Below, piece by piece: positions 52,396 to 59,791 of a stretch of DNA of 64,000 nucleotides. The number at the start of each line of letters is the position of its first letter. The stretch's first letter is position 1. The position numbers were made by a program, and so were the translations under genes. The notes under the pieces were generated by a model, which was not told the origin of the DNA, did no database searches, and saw nothing but the letters and a program-made list of their open reading frames with translations. Source of the DNA: Streptomyces sp. P9-A2 (GTDB lineage Bacteria > Actinomycetota > Actinomycetes > Streptomycetales > Streptomycetaceae); the NCBI RefSeq assembly GCF_036634175.1, contig NZ_JAZIFX010000001.1, positions 5,084,001 to 5,148,000 of the forward strand, written 5' to 3'.

Positions 52396-52617
52396 ACAAC
52401 ATGTGGGTGGTTAGCGCGCTGACTTGCGGCATCAAGTCCGGAAACCCACAGGTTGTCTCCCTGCGAACCCTGACGACCTTACCCGCGACAGCGAGCGGGC
52501 TCCCGGCGCCCTGCGACTTGGCCGCCGGCGTTGTCGCGGGTGAGGTCGTAAGAAGCAGGCCCCAGGGGCCGTCGAAACCCGTACGCACGGGGTGGAGCCG
52601 TACCCGACGGCGGCTCC
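52396..52617. ncRNA. candidate structured RNA downstream of metB (four consecutive stem-loops)
   Basis: Stem 1: ACAAC-a-TGTGGGT (52396-52408) with ACCCACA-g-GTTGT (52444-52456), enclosing GACTTG-cggcat-CAAGTC (52421-52438). Stem 2: 18 bp, ACGACCTTACCCGCGACA (52473-52490) with 52532-52549, one wobble. Stem 3: GGCCCC-a-GGGGCC (52558-52570). Stem 4: GGAGCCG / CGGCTCC (52594-52617). It is far more structure than a single terminator between convergent genes needs. Strand and function are unknown. Confidence 0.45.
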
Positions 52618-52665
52618 GCCCCTGCCGTACCCGGCTCGGAGCGAGGGGGCCGTGCACGGCGGGGC

Positions 52666-53190
52666 TCAGGAGGAGGGCTGCTCCTCCTGCCCCGGTACGT
52701 CCGGGGCCGACATCCGCGCGGACAGGGCGCCGTTGAAGCGCGTGAGGAGCGCGCAGAAGGCCTCGCGCTCCTCCTGCTCCCAGTCCTGCGTCAGTTCGGC
52801 CATCAACTGACGCCGTGAGGAACGCACTTCCTCCAGGCGTGCGTGCCCGCGCGGAGACAGTTGGAGCACCACCGCCCGGCCGTCCTCGGGGTGCGAGGTG
52901 CGTTTCACCAGGCCGGTGTCGACCAGCGGGGCCACCTGACGGGTGACCGTCGACGAGTCGATGCCCATGCTCGCGGCGAGCGCCTTGACCCCCATCGGGC
53001 CTTCGCTGTCGAGGCGGTTGAGCAGCAGATAGGCGGCGCGGTCCATGAAGGTGCGCGCCTGGCCGACGCCGCCGAGCCGGGTCTGTTCGGCGCGGCGGGC
53101 GAACAGCGCCACCTCGTGCTGCAGCGTGTCGAGGAGGCCGGTGTCACCGACGGTCGTCGTGTCCATCGACATGTCAGGTGTTGTGGGCAT
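52666..53190 (-). CDS. MarR-family transcriptional regulator
   Basis: 174 residues with the MarR winged helix: RAAYLLLNRLDSEGPMGVKALAASMGIDSSTVTRQVAPLVDTGLVKRTSHPEDGRAVVLQLSPRG in overall pattern (helices, recognition helix around SSTVTRQV, wing DGRAV). Dimerisation helices flank it. The ATG at 53190 lacks a strong ribosome binding site; internal ATGs at 53169 and 53163 are possible. It diverges from the threonine ammonia-lyase gene, 145 bp apart, which is a plausible but unproven target. Confidence 0.88.
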   Translation of the reverse strand: MPTTPDMSMDTTTVGDTGLLDTLQHEVALFARRAEQTRLGGVGQARTFMDRAAYLLLNRLDSEGPMGVKALAASMGIDSSTVTRQVAPLVDTGLVKRTSHPEDGRAVVLQLSPRGHARLEEVRSSRRQLMAELTQDWEQEEREAFCALLTRFNGALSARMSAPDVPGQEEQPSS

Positions 53191-53334
53191 GGCCGGAGGC
53201 TCACTTCGTGAAGGGCTGCTAATTGGGGGACAGGGTACGCGGCCGGGAGGCGGCCCGTACCGGCGCTGGGGAAAGCCGGGTCCGCCCGCCGGCCGCCGCG
53301 CACGCCCGCGCCCGTGAACTGCGATGCTGGAGTC

Positions 53335-54564
53335 ATGAGCTACGGCACGGCTGACTCCTTGCGCACCGTCACCCTCGACGATGTGCGCGGTGCCCGGAAG
53401 ATGCTCCAGGGTGTCGCGCGGGTGACCGCGATGGAGAGCAGCAGACACCTGTCCCGCACGGTGGGCACCCCGGTGCACCTGAAGTGCGAGAACCTCCAGC
53501 GCACGGGTTCGTTCAAGCTGCGCGGCGCGTATGTCCGGATCGCCGGGCTGCTGCCGGAGCAGCGCGCCGCCGGTGTCGTCGCCGCGAGCGCCGGAAACCA
53601 CGCGCAGGGCGTCGCGCTCGCGTCCTCGCTGCTCGGGGTGGGCTCGACGGTGTTCATGCCGAAGGGCGCCCCGCTGCCGAAGATCAGCGCCACCCGGGAG
53701 TACGGGGCCGAGGTGCGCCTGCACGGCCAGGTGGTCGACGAGGCACTGGTCGCGGCGGAGGCGTACGCGGCCGAGACGGGCGCCGTGCTCATCCATCCCT
53801 TCGACCATCCCGACATCATCGCGGGCCAGGGCACCGTGGGACTGGAGATCCTGGAGCAGTGCCCGGAGGTGCGCACGATCGTCGTCGGTACCGGCGGCGG
53901 TGGGCTGATCGCCGGGATCGCGGTCGCGGTGAAGGCACTGCGGCCGGACGTACGGATCATCGGGGTGCAGGCGGAGGGCGCGGCCGCGTATCCGCTCTCG
54001 CTGGCGGCCGGGTACCCGGTGTCGGTGCGCAACCCGGCGACGATGGCCGACGGGATCAAGGTGGGGCGGCCCGGCGACGTGCCGTTCGGGATCGTCGGCG
54101 AACTGGTGGACGAGGTCCGCACCGTCACCGAGGGCGAGCTGTCGGCCGCGCTGCTGCTGTGCCTGGAGCGGGCCAAGCTGGTCGTGGAGCCGGCCGGCGC
54201 GAGTCCGGTCGCGGCGCTGCTGAGCCGTCCCGACTCCTTCGAGGGGCCGGTCGTGGCGGTGCTGTCCGGCGGCAACGTCGACCCGGTACTGATGGAGCGG
54301 GTGCTGCGGCACGGGATGGCGGCGCAGGGCCGCTACCTGGCCGTACGGTTGCGGCTGGCGGACCGGCCGGGCGCCCTCGCGACGCTTCTCGGGGCATTGT
54401 CAGTGGCCGACGCTAACGTCCTCGACGTGAGCCATGTACGGACCGACCCCCGGCTCGGGCTCACGGAGGTGGAGGTCGAAGTGCACCTCGAGACGAAGGG
54501 CCCGGCGCACCGCGCCGAGGTCGACCGGATCCTGCGCGACGCGGGCTACACGATCATCGACTGA
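53335..54564 (+). CDS. ilvA: threonine ammonia-lyase (threonine dehydratase)
   Basis: 409 residues. PLP lysine in RTGSFKLRGAY, SAGNHAQGVA, the glycine-rich phosphate loop GTGGGGLIAG, and a C-terminal ACT-type regulatory domain (YLAVRLRLADRPGALATLLGAL). It converts threonine to 2-oxobutanoate and ammonia. The single short ACT domain resembles the catabolic/AMP- or valine-responsive short form rather than the long E. coli IlvA. ATG 53335 with CTGGAG directly upstream. Its product 2-oxobutanoate feeds isoleucine and propionyl-CoA pools. Confidence 0.93.
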   Translation: MSYGTADSLRTVTLDDVRGARKMLQGVARVTAMESSRHLSRTVGTPVHLKCENLQRTGSFKLRGAYVRIAGLLPEQRAAGVVAASAGNHAQGVALASSLLGVGSTVFMPKGAPLPKISATREYGAEVRLHGQVVDEALVAAEAYAAETGAVLIHPFDHPDIIAGQGTVGLEILEQCPEVRTIVVGTGGGGLIAGIAVAVKALRPDVRIIGVQAEGAAAYPLSLAAGYPVSVRNPATMADGIKVGRPGDVPFGIVGELVDEVRTVTEGELSAALLLCLERAKLVVEPAGASPVAALLSRPDSFEGPVVAVLSGGNVDPVLMERVLRHGMAAQGRYLAVRLRLADRPGALATLLGALSVADANVLDVSHVRTDPRLGLTEVEVEVHLETKGPAHRAEVDRILRDAGYTIID

Positions 54565-54610
54565 CTCAGCGGTCACCCTTTGTCACTCGTACGTGTCAAT
54601 GCGTTGAGAG

Positions 54611-54626
54611 ACGCGATACATCGCGT
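54611..54626. promoter_or_regulatory. palindromic operator candidate ACGCGAT-ac-ATCGCGT
   Basis: 7-bp perfect arms around AC, followed by TATGGT (possible -10), about 140 nt before the ABC exporter ATPase start. Typical of a TetR/PadR-type site overlapping a promoter. Confidence 0.55.
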
Positions 54627-54764
54627 TATGGTGTGTGTCGTGCGTCCCGCCCCGGCGCGACAGGGGTGATCGAGGGCGACAAGGCACGGAATGGCACGAC
54701 AAGGAATGGCGCAGCGCACATTCCTGGGCTTTTCAGAAGATTCCCAGATGACGTGGAGACTCAT

Positions 54765-55865
54765 ATGCCAGGCGCCATCTATGCCGAAGGCCTGGTGAAG
54801 ACCTTCGGCGACGTAAAGGCACTGGACGGTGTCGACCTCGATGTTCCCGAGGGCACCGTCCTGGGCCTGCTCGGGCCGAACGGCGCGGGCAAGACCACCT
54901 CCGTCCGCTGCCTGACCACCCTGCTGCGCCCCGACCGCGGAAGGGCGGTGGTCGCCGGTATCGATGTGCTCAAGCACCCTGACGCCGTGCGCCGCTCCAT
55001 CGGCCTGTCCGGCCAGTTCGCGGCGGTCGACGAGTATCTGACCGGCCGCGAGAACCTGCAGATGGTCGGGCAGCTCTACCAGATGCGGGCCAAGGCGGCG
55101 AAGGCGCGCGCGGACGAACTGCTGGAGCAGTTCCACCTCGCGGACGCCGCCGACCGCACCGCGAAGACCTACTCCGGCGGCATGCGCCGACGGCTCGACC
55201 TCGCGGCGGCCCTCGTCGTCTCACCGCCCGTGATGTTCATGGACGAGCCGACCACCGGCCTAGATCCGCGCAACCGCCAGCAGCTGTGGGAGGTGATCAA
55301 ACAACTCGTCTCCGGCGGTACGACGCTGCTGCTGACCACCCAGTACCTGGAGGAGGCCGACCACCTCGCGCACGACATCGCGGTGGTCGACCGGGGCCGG
55401 GTCATCGCCCAGGGCACCTCCGACCAGCTCAAGGCCCGCACCGGCGGGGAGCGCGTCGAGGTCGTGGTGCACGAGCGGGAGCACATCCAGGCCGCCTCCG
55501 CCCTCCTGGACAGGTTCAGCCTGCGCGGCTCGGACCAGGGTGACACCAAGGTCGAGGAGCACATGCGCAAGATCACCACACCGGTCTCCGGCGGCGCGAA
55601 GCTCCTGGCCGAGATCATCCGCGAACTCGACATCCGCGGCATCGAGATCGACGACATCGGTCTGCGCCGCCCGACCCTCGACGACGTCTTCCTCTCCCTC
55701 ACCGGTCATGTCGCGGAGGCCGGGGGAGAGGACGGCGGGCCACCCGGCGCCGGACGGGGCAGCGCCGGACAGGGCAGCGCCGGACGGGGCAGCGCCGGAC
55801 AGGGCAGCGCCGGACAGGGCGGCGCTGGACAGGGACATCCGCACAGGAAGGAGGCCGCCAAGTGA
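54765..55865 (+). CDS. DrrA-type ABC exporter ATP-binding protein
   Basis: 366 residues: Walker A LLGPNGAGKTTSVRCL, Q-loop GQFAAVDEYLTGREN, signature YSGGMRRRLDLAAAL, Walker B VMFMDEPTTGLDP and the DrrA-family C-terminal domain (RPTLDDVFLSLTGH). The ATG at 54765 has GGAG 7 nt upstream. After GHVAEAG the last ~35 residues are Gly-Gln/Arg-Gly-Ser-Ala pentapeptide repeats encoded by a 15-bp minisatellite. The stop overlaps the permease GTG (GTGA). It probably exports a drug or lipid-like compound; the substrate is unknown. Confidence 0.92.
   Translation: MPGAIYAEGLVKTFGDVKALDGVDLDVPEGTVLGLLGPNGAGKTTSVRCLTTLLRPDRGRAVVAGIDVLKHPDAVRRSIGLSGQFAAVDEYLTGRENLQMVGQLYQMRAKAAKARADELLEQFHLADAADRTAKTYSGGMRRRLDLAAALVVSPPVMFMDEPTTGLDPRNRQQLWEVIKQLVSGGTTLLLTTQYLEEADHLAHDIAVVDRGRVIAQGTSDQLKARTGGERVEVVVHEREHIQAASALLDRFSLRGSDQGDTKVEEHMRKITTPVSGGAKLLAEIIRELDIRGIEIDDIGLRRPTLDDVFLSLTGHVAEAGGEDGGPPGAGRGSAGQGSAGRGSAGQGSAGQGGAGQGHPHRKEAAK
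55747..55836 (+). repeat. 15-bp tandem repeat within the DrrA-like gene (six copies)
   Basis: Units of the form GCGCCGGAC(G/A)GGGCA at 55747, 55762, 55777, 55792, 55807 and 55822, the last two diverged. In frame they encode A-G-(R/Q)-G-S. Confidence 0.9.
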
Positions 55866-56707
55866 GCGCCGTCACCGACGCCGTGCGGATCGCGGCACCC
55901 GGAAACCCCCTCGCCCAGTCGATCCGGGACTCCCTGATCGTCGCCAAGCGCAACCTGATCAGGATGGCCAGGATTCCCGAAGTGGTCATCTTCGGGCTCG
56001 TCCAGCCGATCATGTTCGTGGTGCTGTTCTCCTACGTGTTCGGCGGGTCCATGAACATCGGGGGCACCACGAGCCCGCAGGTCTACCGCGAGTTCCTGAT
56101 GGCCGGCATCTTCGCCCAGACCGTGACCTTCGCCACCGCCGGAGCCGGTGCGGGTATCGCGGAGGACATGCACAAGGGGCTCATCGACCGCTTCCGTTCC
56201 CTGCCCATGGCCCGCGGCGCGGTGCTCACCGGCCGTACCCTCGCCGACCTGGTGCAGACGGCGCTCACCCTGCTGGTGCTCGCCGTGGTCGCCCTGCTGG
56301 TCGGCTGGCGCACCCACACCGGCGCCGGCGAGGTGCTCGCCGCCTTCGGGCTGCTGCTGCTCACCGGATACGCGTTCACCTGGATCGGCGCGGTCATCGG
56401 CCTGTCGGTCCGCTCCCCGGAGGCGGCCACCTCCGGCGGCCTGGTGTGGCTCTTCCCGGTCACCTTCGTGTCGAACGCGTTCGTGGACACCGATCAGATG
56501 ACCCCCTGGCTGCGTCACATCGCGGAGTGGAATCCGTTCAGTGCCACCGTCCAGGCCTGCAGGGAGCTCTTCGGCAACCCCGGAGTCTCCACCTCGGACG
56601 CCTGGCCCATGCAGCACCCGGTGTGGGCCTCGCTGATCTGGTCGGTCCTGATCATCCTCGCCTTCAGGACGCTCGCCGTACGCAAGTACCGTTCGGCGAC
56701 GGCATGA
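55862..56707 (+). CDS. DrrB-type ABC-2 permease
   Basis: 281 residues with the ABC-2 layout: an amphipathic N-terminal helix (RDSLIVAKRNLIRMARIPE), six TM segments (VVIFGLVQPIMFVVLFSYVF first; LADLVQTALTLLVLAVVALLVGW; LLLLTGYAFTWIGAVIGL; LVWLFPVTFVSNAFV; SLIWSVLIILAF last) and the EDMHKGLIDRFRSLPMAR coupling motif. It pairs with the ATPase just upstream, whose stop overlaps its GTG start. Confidence 0.93.
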   Translation: MSAVTDAVRIAAPGNPLAQSIRDSLIVAKRNLIRMARIPEVVIFGLVQPIMFVVLFSYVFGGSMNIGGTTSPQVYREFLMAGIFAQTVTFATAGAGAGIAEDMHKGLIDRFRSLPMARGAVLTGRTLADLVQTALTLLVLAVVALLVGWRTHTGAGEVLAAFGLLLLTGYAFTWIGAVIGLSVRSPEAATSGGLVWLFPVTFVSNAFVDTDQMTPWLRHIAEWNPFSATVQACRELFGNPGVSTSDAWPMQHPVWASLIWSVLIILAFRTLAVRKYRSATA

Positions 56708-56712
56708 CAAAA

Positions 56713-56749
56713 CCCCCGGCAGCCTCCCGTGAGGGAGAGCCGCCGGGGG
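56713..56749. terminator. hairpin terminator of the exporter operon
   Basis: CCCCCGGC...CTCCC / GGGAG...GCCGGGGG imperfect stem with GTGA loop, 5 nt after the permease stop. Confidence 0.75.
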
Positions 56750-56807
56750 CCCGGTCATGGACCCGCGGGTGCGGAACGCAGGGGGAGCCGGCTGGAGCCG
56801 GCGCGGG

Positions 56808-57305
56808 TCAGCCCTTGTACGGCTCGGCCTTGAGGATCTTCACCGAGGCCTTCTTGCCGTTCGGCAGCTCGTACTCCGCTTCCTCGCCGACCTTGTGGCC
56901 GTTCACCCCGGTACCCAGCGGGGACTGCGGTGAGTACGTCTCGATGTCCGAACTCGCGTATTCGCGCGAGGCGAGGAGGAAGGTCAGCGTGTCGTCCTCG
57001 TCGCCGTCGAAGGCGATCGTGACGACCATGCCGGGCCCCACCGTGCCGTCGGCCGCCAGCGCCTCGCCGACCTTGGCGTCCTCGAGGAGCTGGGTGAGCT
57101 GCCGCACGCGGAGCTCCTGCTTGCCCTGCTCCTCCTTGGCCGCGTGGTACCCGCCGTTCTCCCGCAGGTCGCCCTCCTCGCGCGCGGCGGCGATCTTCGC
57201 GGAGATCTCCGTACGCGCGGGACCAGTAAGGTACTCAAGCTCGTCCTTGAGCTTGTTGTACGCCTCCTGGGTCAGCCAGGTGACGTTCTCGCTGGTCTGG
57301 GTCAC
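56808..57305 (-). CDS. greA: transcription elongation factor GreA
   Basis: 165 residues. N-terminal coiled coil (LTQEAYNKLKDELEYL ... EISAKIAAAREEGDLRENGGYHAAKEEQ with the acidic tip D/E residues) and C-terminal FKBP-like domain (SPLGTGVNGHKVGEEAEY). It rescues backtracked RNA polymerase by stimulating transcript cleavage. The GTG at 57305 has GAGGAGC upstream. Actinobacterial GreA is slightly longer than E. coli's owing to an insert in the C-terminal domain (DGDEDDTLTFLLASREYASSD, shown in part). Confidence 0.95.
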   Translation of the reverse strand: MTQTSENVTWLTQEAYNKLKDELEYLTGPARTEISAKIAAAREEGDLRENGGYHAAKEEQGKQELRVRQLTQLLEDAKVGEALAADGTVGPGMVVTIAFDGDEDDTLTFLLASREYASSDIETYSPQSPLGTGVNGHKVGEEAEYELPNGKKASVKILKAEPYKG

Positions 57306-57488
57306 TGGTGCTCCTCGTAGGTACGTGGGAATACAAAGCATCGCCCTCCCTGAAGGATGTTCCTCCACGGATGGGCGAAACCACGAGCCTAACAATTCAA
57401 CGGCGGAAGGGGGAGGACATAAGCCACCGGAGTCATGTTTCCGCAGGTCGAAGAGGGGTCGATACCCGCAGGACCGGTCGGGTCGGAC

Positions 57489-57887
57489 TCAGTCCGCGTG
57501 GCACCCGATGAGCTCGGCCGAGGAGCCCGGAGAGGTCGTGCGGAGCGTGACGACCTTGTCGATGCGGGTGTCGTCCCCGCCGAAGCGGAAGTCGGCGCGG
57601 CCCACCTCGGCGCCGTCCGCGGCCTGGGACCGCACCGTGCAGTAGCCCTCGACCCCGGCGTCCTTGTGCACCTCCAGGCGCACCTGCACCGCGGTCTTCG
57701 AGGTGTCGAAGCCGATCAGCTCACCGCTGATCTCGTTCTTGACGACGTAGTGGTAGCCGAACCAGCCGAACAGGGCGAGCATGACCACGGCCAGGGCCGC
57801 GCCGGTGATCTTGAGAACGCGGTCGGCACGTTCGTCCGAAGAGCGGCCGTAACGGCCCTCGGGCGGTCGCGTGCTCGCCGTACTCAT
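57489..57887 (-). CDS. DUF4307 membrane protein
   Basis: 132 residues: a short Arg/Asp-rich N-tail, one TM helix (ITGAALAVVMLALFGWFGYHYVV) and an extracytoplasmic beta-rich domain with two Cys (EGYCTVRSQ; LIGCHAD), probably disulfide-linked. The pattern SGELIGFDTSKTAVQVRLEVHKD and the C-terminal Cys match DUF4307, an actinobacterial family next to mca and greA. The function is unknown. Confidence 0.88.
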   Translation of the reverse strand: MSTASTRPPEGRYGRSSDERADRVLKITGAALAVVMLALFGWFGYHYVVKNEISGELIGFDTSKTAVQVRLEVHKDAGVEGYCTVRSQAADGAEVGRADFRFGGDDTRIDKVVTLRTTSPGSSAELIGCHAD

Positions 57888-58094
57888 GATCGTCTCCTCG
57901 GCAGGAACGGGACGCGTGCCCCCCCGGAAAGGCCCGGAACCGGGCTCCCGGAATTATTCATCCCCGGCTTCGGTCACTATAGAAGCCTTCCGTCCACCGC
58001 CCGCCCGCCGCCCCACCGCGACGTCCCACGGGACGGCCGCCGGCGGAAGCGCGTGCCGGGTGCGCGGGGCGCCTACCGACTTGAGGAATGAGTC

Positions 58095-58976
58095 TTGACT
58101 GACCAGCTGCGACTGATGGCCGTGCACGCCCACCCCGACGACGAGTCGAGCAAGGGCGCGGCCACCATGGCGAAGTACGTGTCCGAGGGGGTGGACGTGC
58201 TGGTCGTGACCTGCACGGGCGGGGAGCGCGGCTCCATCCTCAACCCCAGGCTGCAGGGTGATCCGTACATCGAGGAGAACATCCACGAGGTCCGCAGGAA
58301 GGAGATGGACGAGGCCCGGGAGATTCTCGGGGTGAAGCAGGAATGGCTCGGCTTCGTCGACTCCGGTCTGCCCGAGGGCGACCCGCTGCCCCCGCTGCCC
58401 GAGGGCTGCTTCGCCCTCCAGGACGTGGTCAAGGCGGCCGGTGAGCTGGTGCGGAAGATCCGCGCGTTCCGTCCCCAGGTGATCACCACCTACGACGAGA
58501 ACGGCGGCTACCCGCACCCCGACCACATCATGACCCACAAGATCACGATGGTGGCGTTCGAGGGCGCGGCGGACACCGGGACGTACCCGGAGGACGAGTT
58601 CGGCCCGGCCTTCCAGCCGCTGAAGGTCTACTACAACCAGGGTTTCAACCGGCCCCGCACCGAGACGCTGCACCAGGCGCTGCTGGACCGCGGCCTGGAG
58701 TCGCCGTACGGGGACTGGCTCAAGCGCTGGGCGGAGTCCGAACGCAAGGAGCGCACGCTGACCACGCACATTCCGTGTGCGGACTTCTTCGAGATCCGTG
58801 ACAAGGCGCTGATCGCGCACGCCACACAGATCGACCCCGACGGGGGCTGGTTCCGGATCCCGATGGAGATCCAGAGGGAGGTCTGGCCCACCGAGGAGTA
58901 CGAGTTGGCGAAGTCCCTCGTGGCCACCTCCCTCCCCGAGGACGACCTCTTCGCGGGCATCCGCGACAATGCCTGA
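58095..58976 (+). CDS. mca: mycothiol S-conjugate amidase
   Basis: 293-residue LmbE-like Zn amidase: AVHAHPDDESSKGAATMA (metal HPDDE), TCTGGERGSILNP, TTYDENGGYPHPDHIM (second metal His) and a C-terminal region with EIRDKALIAHATQIDPDGGWF. It hydrolyses mycothiol-toxin conjugates to release a mercapturic acid for export. The TTG at 58095 follows TTGAGGAATGAG. The stop is overlapped by the next small gene. It is divergent from the DUF4307 gene. Confidence 0.95.
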   Translation: MTDQLRLMAVHAHPDDESSKGAATMAKYVSEGVDVLVVTCTGGERGSILNPRLQGDPYIEENIHEVRRKEMDEAREILGVKQEWLGFVDSGLPEGDPLPPLPEGCFALQDVVKAAGELVRKIRAFRPQVITTYDENGGYPHPDHIMTHKITMVAFEGAADTGTYPEDEFGPAFQPLKVYYNQGFNRPRTETLHQALLDRGLESPYGDWLKRWAESERKERTLTTHIPCADFFEIRDKALIAHATQIDPDGGWFRIPMEIQREVWPTEEYELAKSLVATSLPEDDLFAGIRDNA

Positions 58977-59226
58977 TATGAGCGCAAGCGCACACCTGGC
59001 AATGAGCCACCTGGTCACCCTCGCCGAGTACGACAAGGACAAGGTCACCCCCGGTGCCCTCGGCTTCATCGTGTTCGCGGTGATGGCCCTGGCGGTCTGG
59101 GGCCTGATGAAGTCGATGACCCGGCACATGAACCGGGTGGACTTCGCCGAGCCCGGGTCCCGGGCGGCGGAATCCGAGAACGCCGGGCAGCCGGCCGCGG
59201 ACGCGGCAGGGAAGAAGCAGGGCTGA
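58969..59226 (+). CDS. small membrane protein coupled to mca
   Basis: 85 residues: a short N-tail, AEYDKDKVTPG, one TM helix (ALGFIVFAVMALAVWGLMKSM) and a hydrophilic cytoplasmic tail. ATG 58969 overlaps mca by 8 nt; ATG 58978 just after the mca stop is an alternative. A conserved companion of mca in Streptomyces. The function is unknown. Confidence 0.82.
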   Translation: MPDMSASAHLAMSHLVTLAEYDKDKVTPGALGFIVFAVMALAVWGLMKSMTRHMNRVDFAEPGSRAAESENAGQPAADAAGKKQG

Positions 59227-59227
59227 T

Positions 59228-59264
59228 CCGCGCAGTCTTCCGACGGTTCCGGAAGGCTGCGCGG
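59228..59264. terminator. hairpin terminator of the mca operon
   Basis: CCGCGCAG-t-CTTCCG / CGGAAG-g-CTGCGCGG stem with a 7-nt loop, starting 2 nt after the stop. Its right arm merges into the tandem repeat array. Confidence 0.75.
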
Positions 59265-59456
59265 CAGCACACCACGCGGCAGCACACCACGCGGCAGCAC
59301 GCTGCGGGGCGGCACACCACGCGGCAGCACGCTGCGGGGCGGCACACCACGCGGCAGCACGCTGCGGGGCGGCACACCACGCGGCGGCACACCACGCGGC
59401 GGCACACCACGCGGCGGCACACCACGCGGCAGCACGCTGCGGGGCGGCACACCGCG
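59262..59456. repeat. 15-bp tandem repeat array, 13 units
   Basis: Thirteen 15-bp units without gaps in four variants: A CGGCAGCACACCACG, B CGGCAGCACGCTGCG, C GGGCGGCACACCACG, D CGGCGGCACACCACG. Order A A B C B C B C D D D B C', so B-C behaves as a 30-bp higher-order unit. It is non-coding on the expected frames; long open frames through it reflect the multiple-of-three period. Confidence 0.93.
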
Positions 59457-59612
59457 GTGTCACCCGTGTCACAGGGTGGCCCGCGTCACAGCTGTGCCTG
59501 CCCGCTCACCCGCTCGCCCAGCCGGGTTGCTCGCGTCGCCGCGCCGCCGGTCGACGCGGACCCACGGCAGGGTCTCGTCGGCCTGCTCCGGGCGGCCGAT
59601 CCAGGACGTCTT

Positions 59613-59690
59613 CCGCCACCGGCCCGCCCCGCCACCGCCCCGCCACCGGCCCGCCCCACCACTGCCCCGCCCCACCCCGCCCCGCCACCG
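59613..59690. repeat. C-rich degenerate repeat (CCGCCACCGGCCCGCCCC type)
   Basis: Several imperfect copies of CCGCCACCGGCCCGCC with CCCGCCCCACC variants in the 3' flank of the NB-ARC gene. Between it and the 15-bp array (59457-59612) and from 59691 to 59791 no gene was seen. Confidence 0.65.
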
Positions 59691-59791
59691 GCGAACAGCA
59701 GCCGGCAGCAGCAGTCACCAGGAGCAGTCACCAGCGGTTCCGGCGGCGCCGGCCGGGCCCGCCGGACACGAGGTCCTGGAGCACACCGGCG

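Noticed and set aside
52382..52665. SAM or cobalamin riboswitch linked to metB
   Set aside because: The structured region is downstream of metB and convergent to marR, and lacks recognisable riboswitch core motifs.
52401..52736. Possible small protein starting ATG TGG GTG GTT after metB
   Set aside because: No ribosome binding site, poor codon pattern, and it runs through the strong stem-loops; structured RNA explains the conservation-like features better.
57954..59450. Open frame of ~500 codons on the minus strand running through the 15-bp array with PPRGV-type repeats
   Set aside because: The repeat period is a multiple of three, so several frames stay open by chance; the rest is antisense to mca. 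No ribosome binding site at the putative start.
59262..59456. 15-bp array considered as a CRISPR
   Set aside because: Units are contiguous with no spacers and no cas genes are present.
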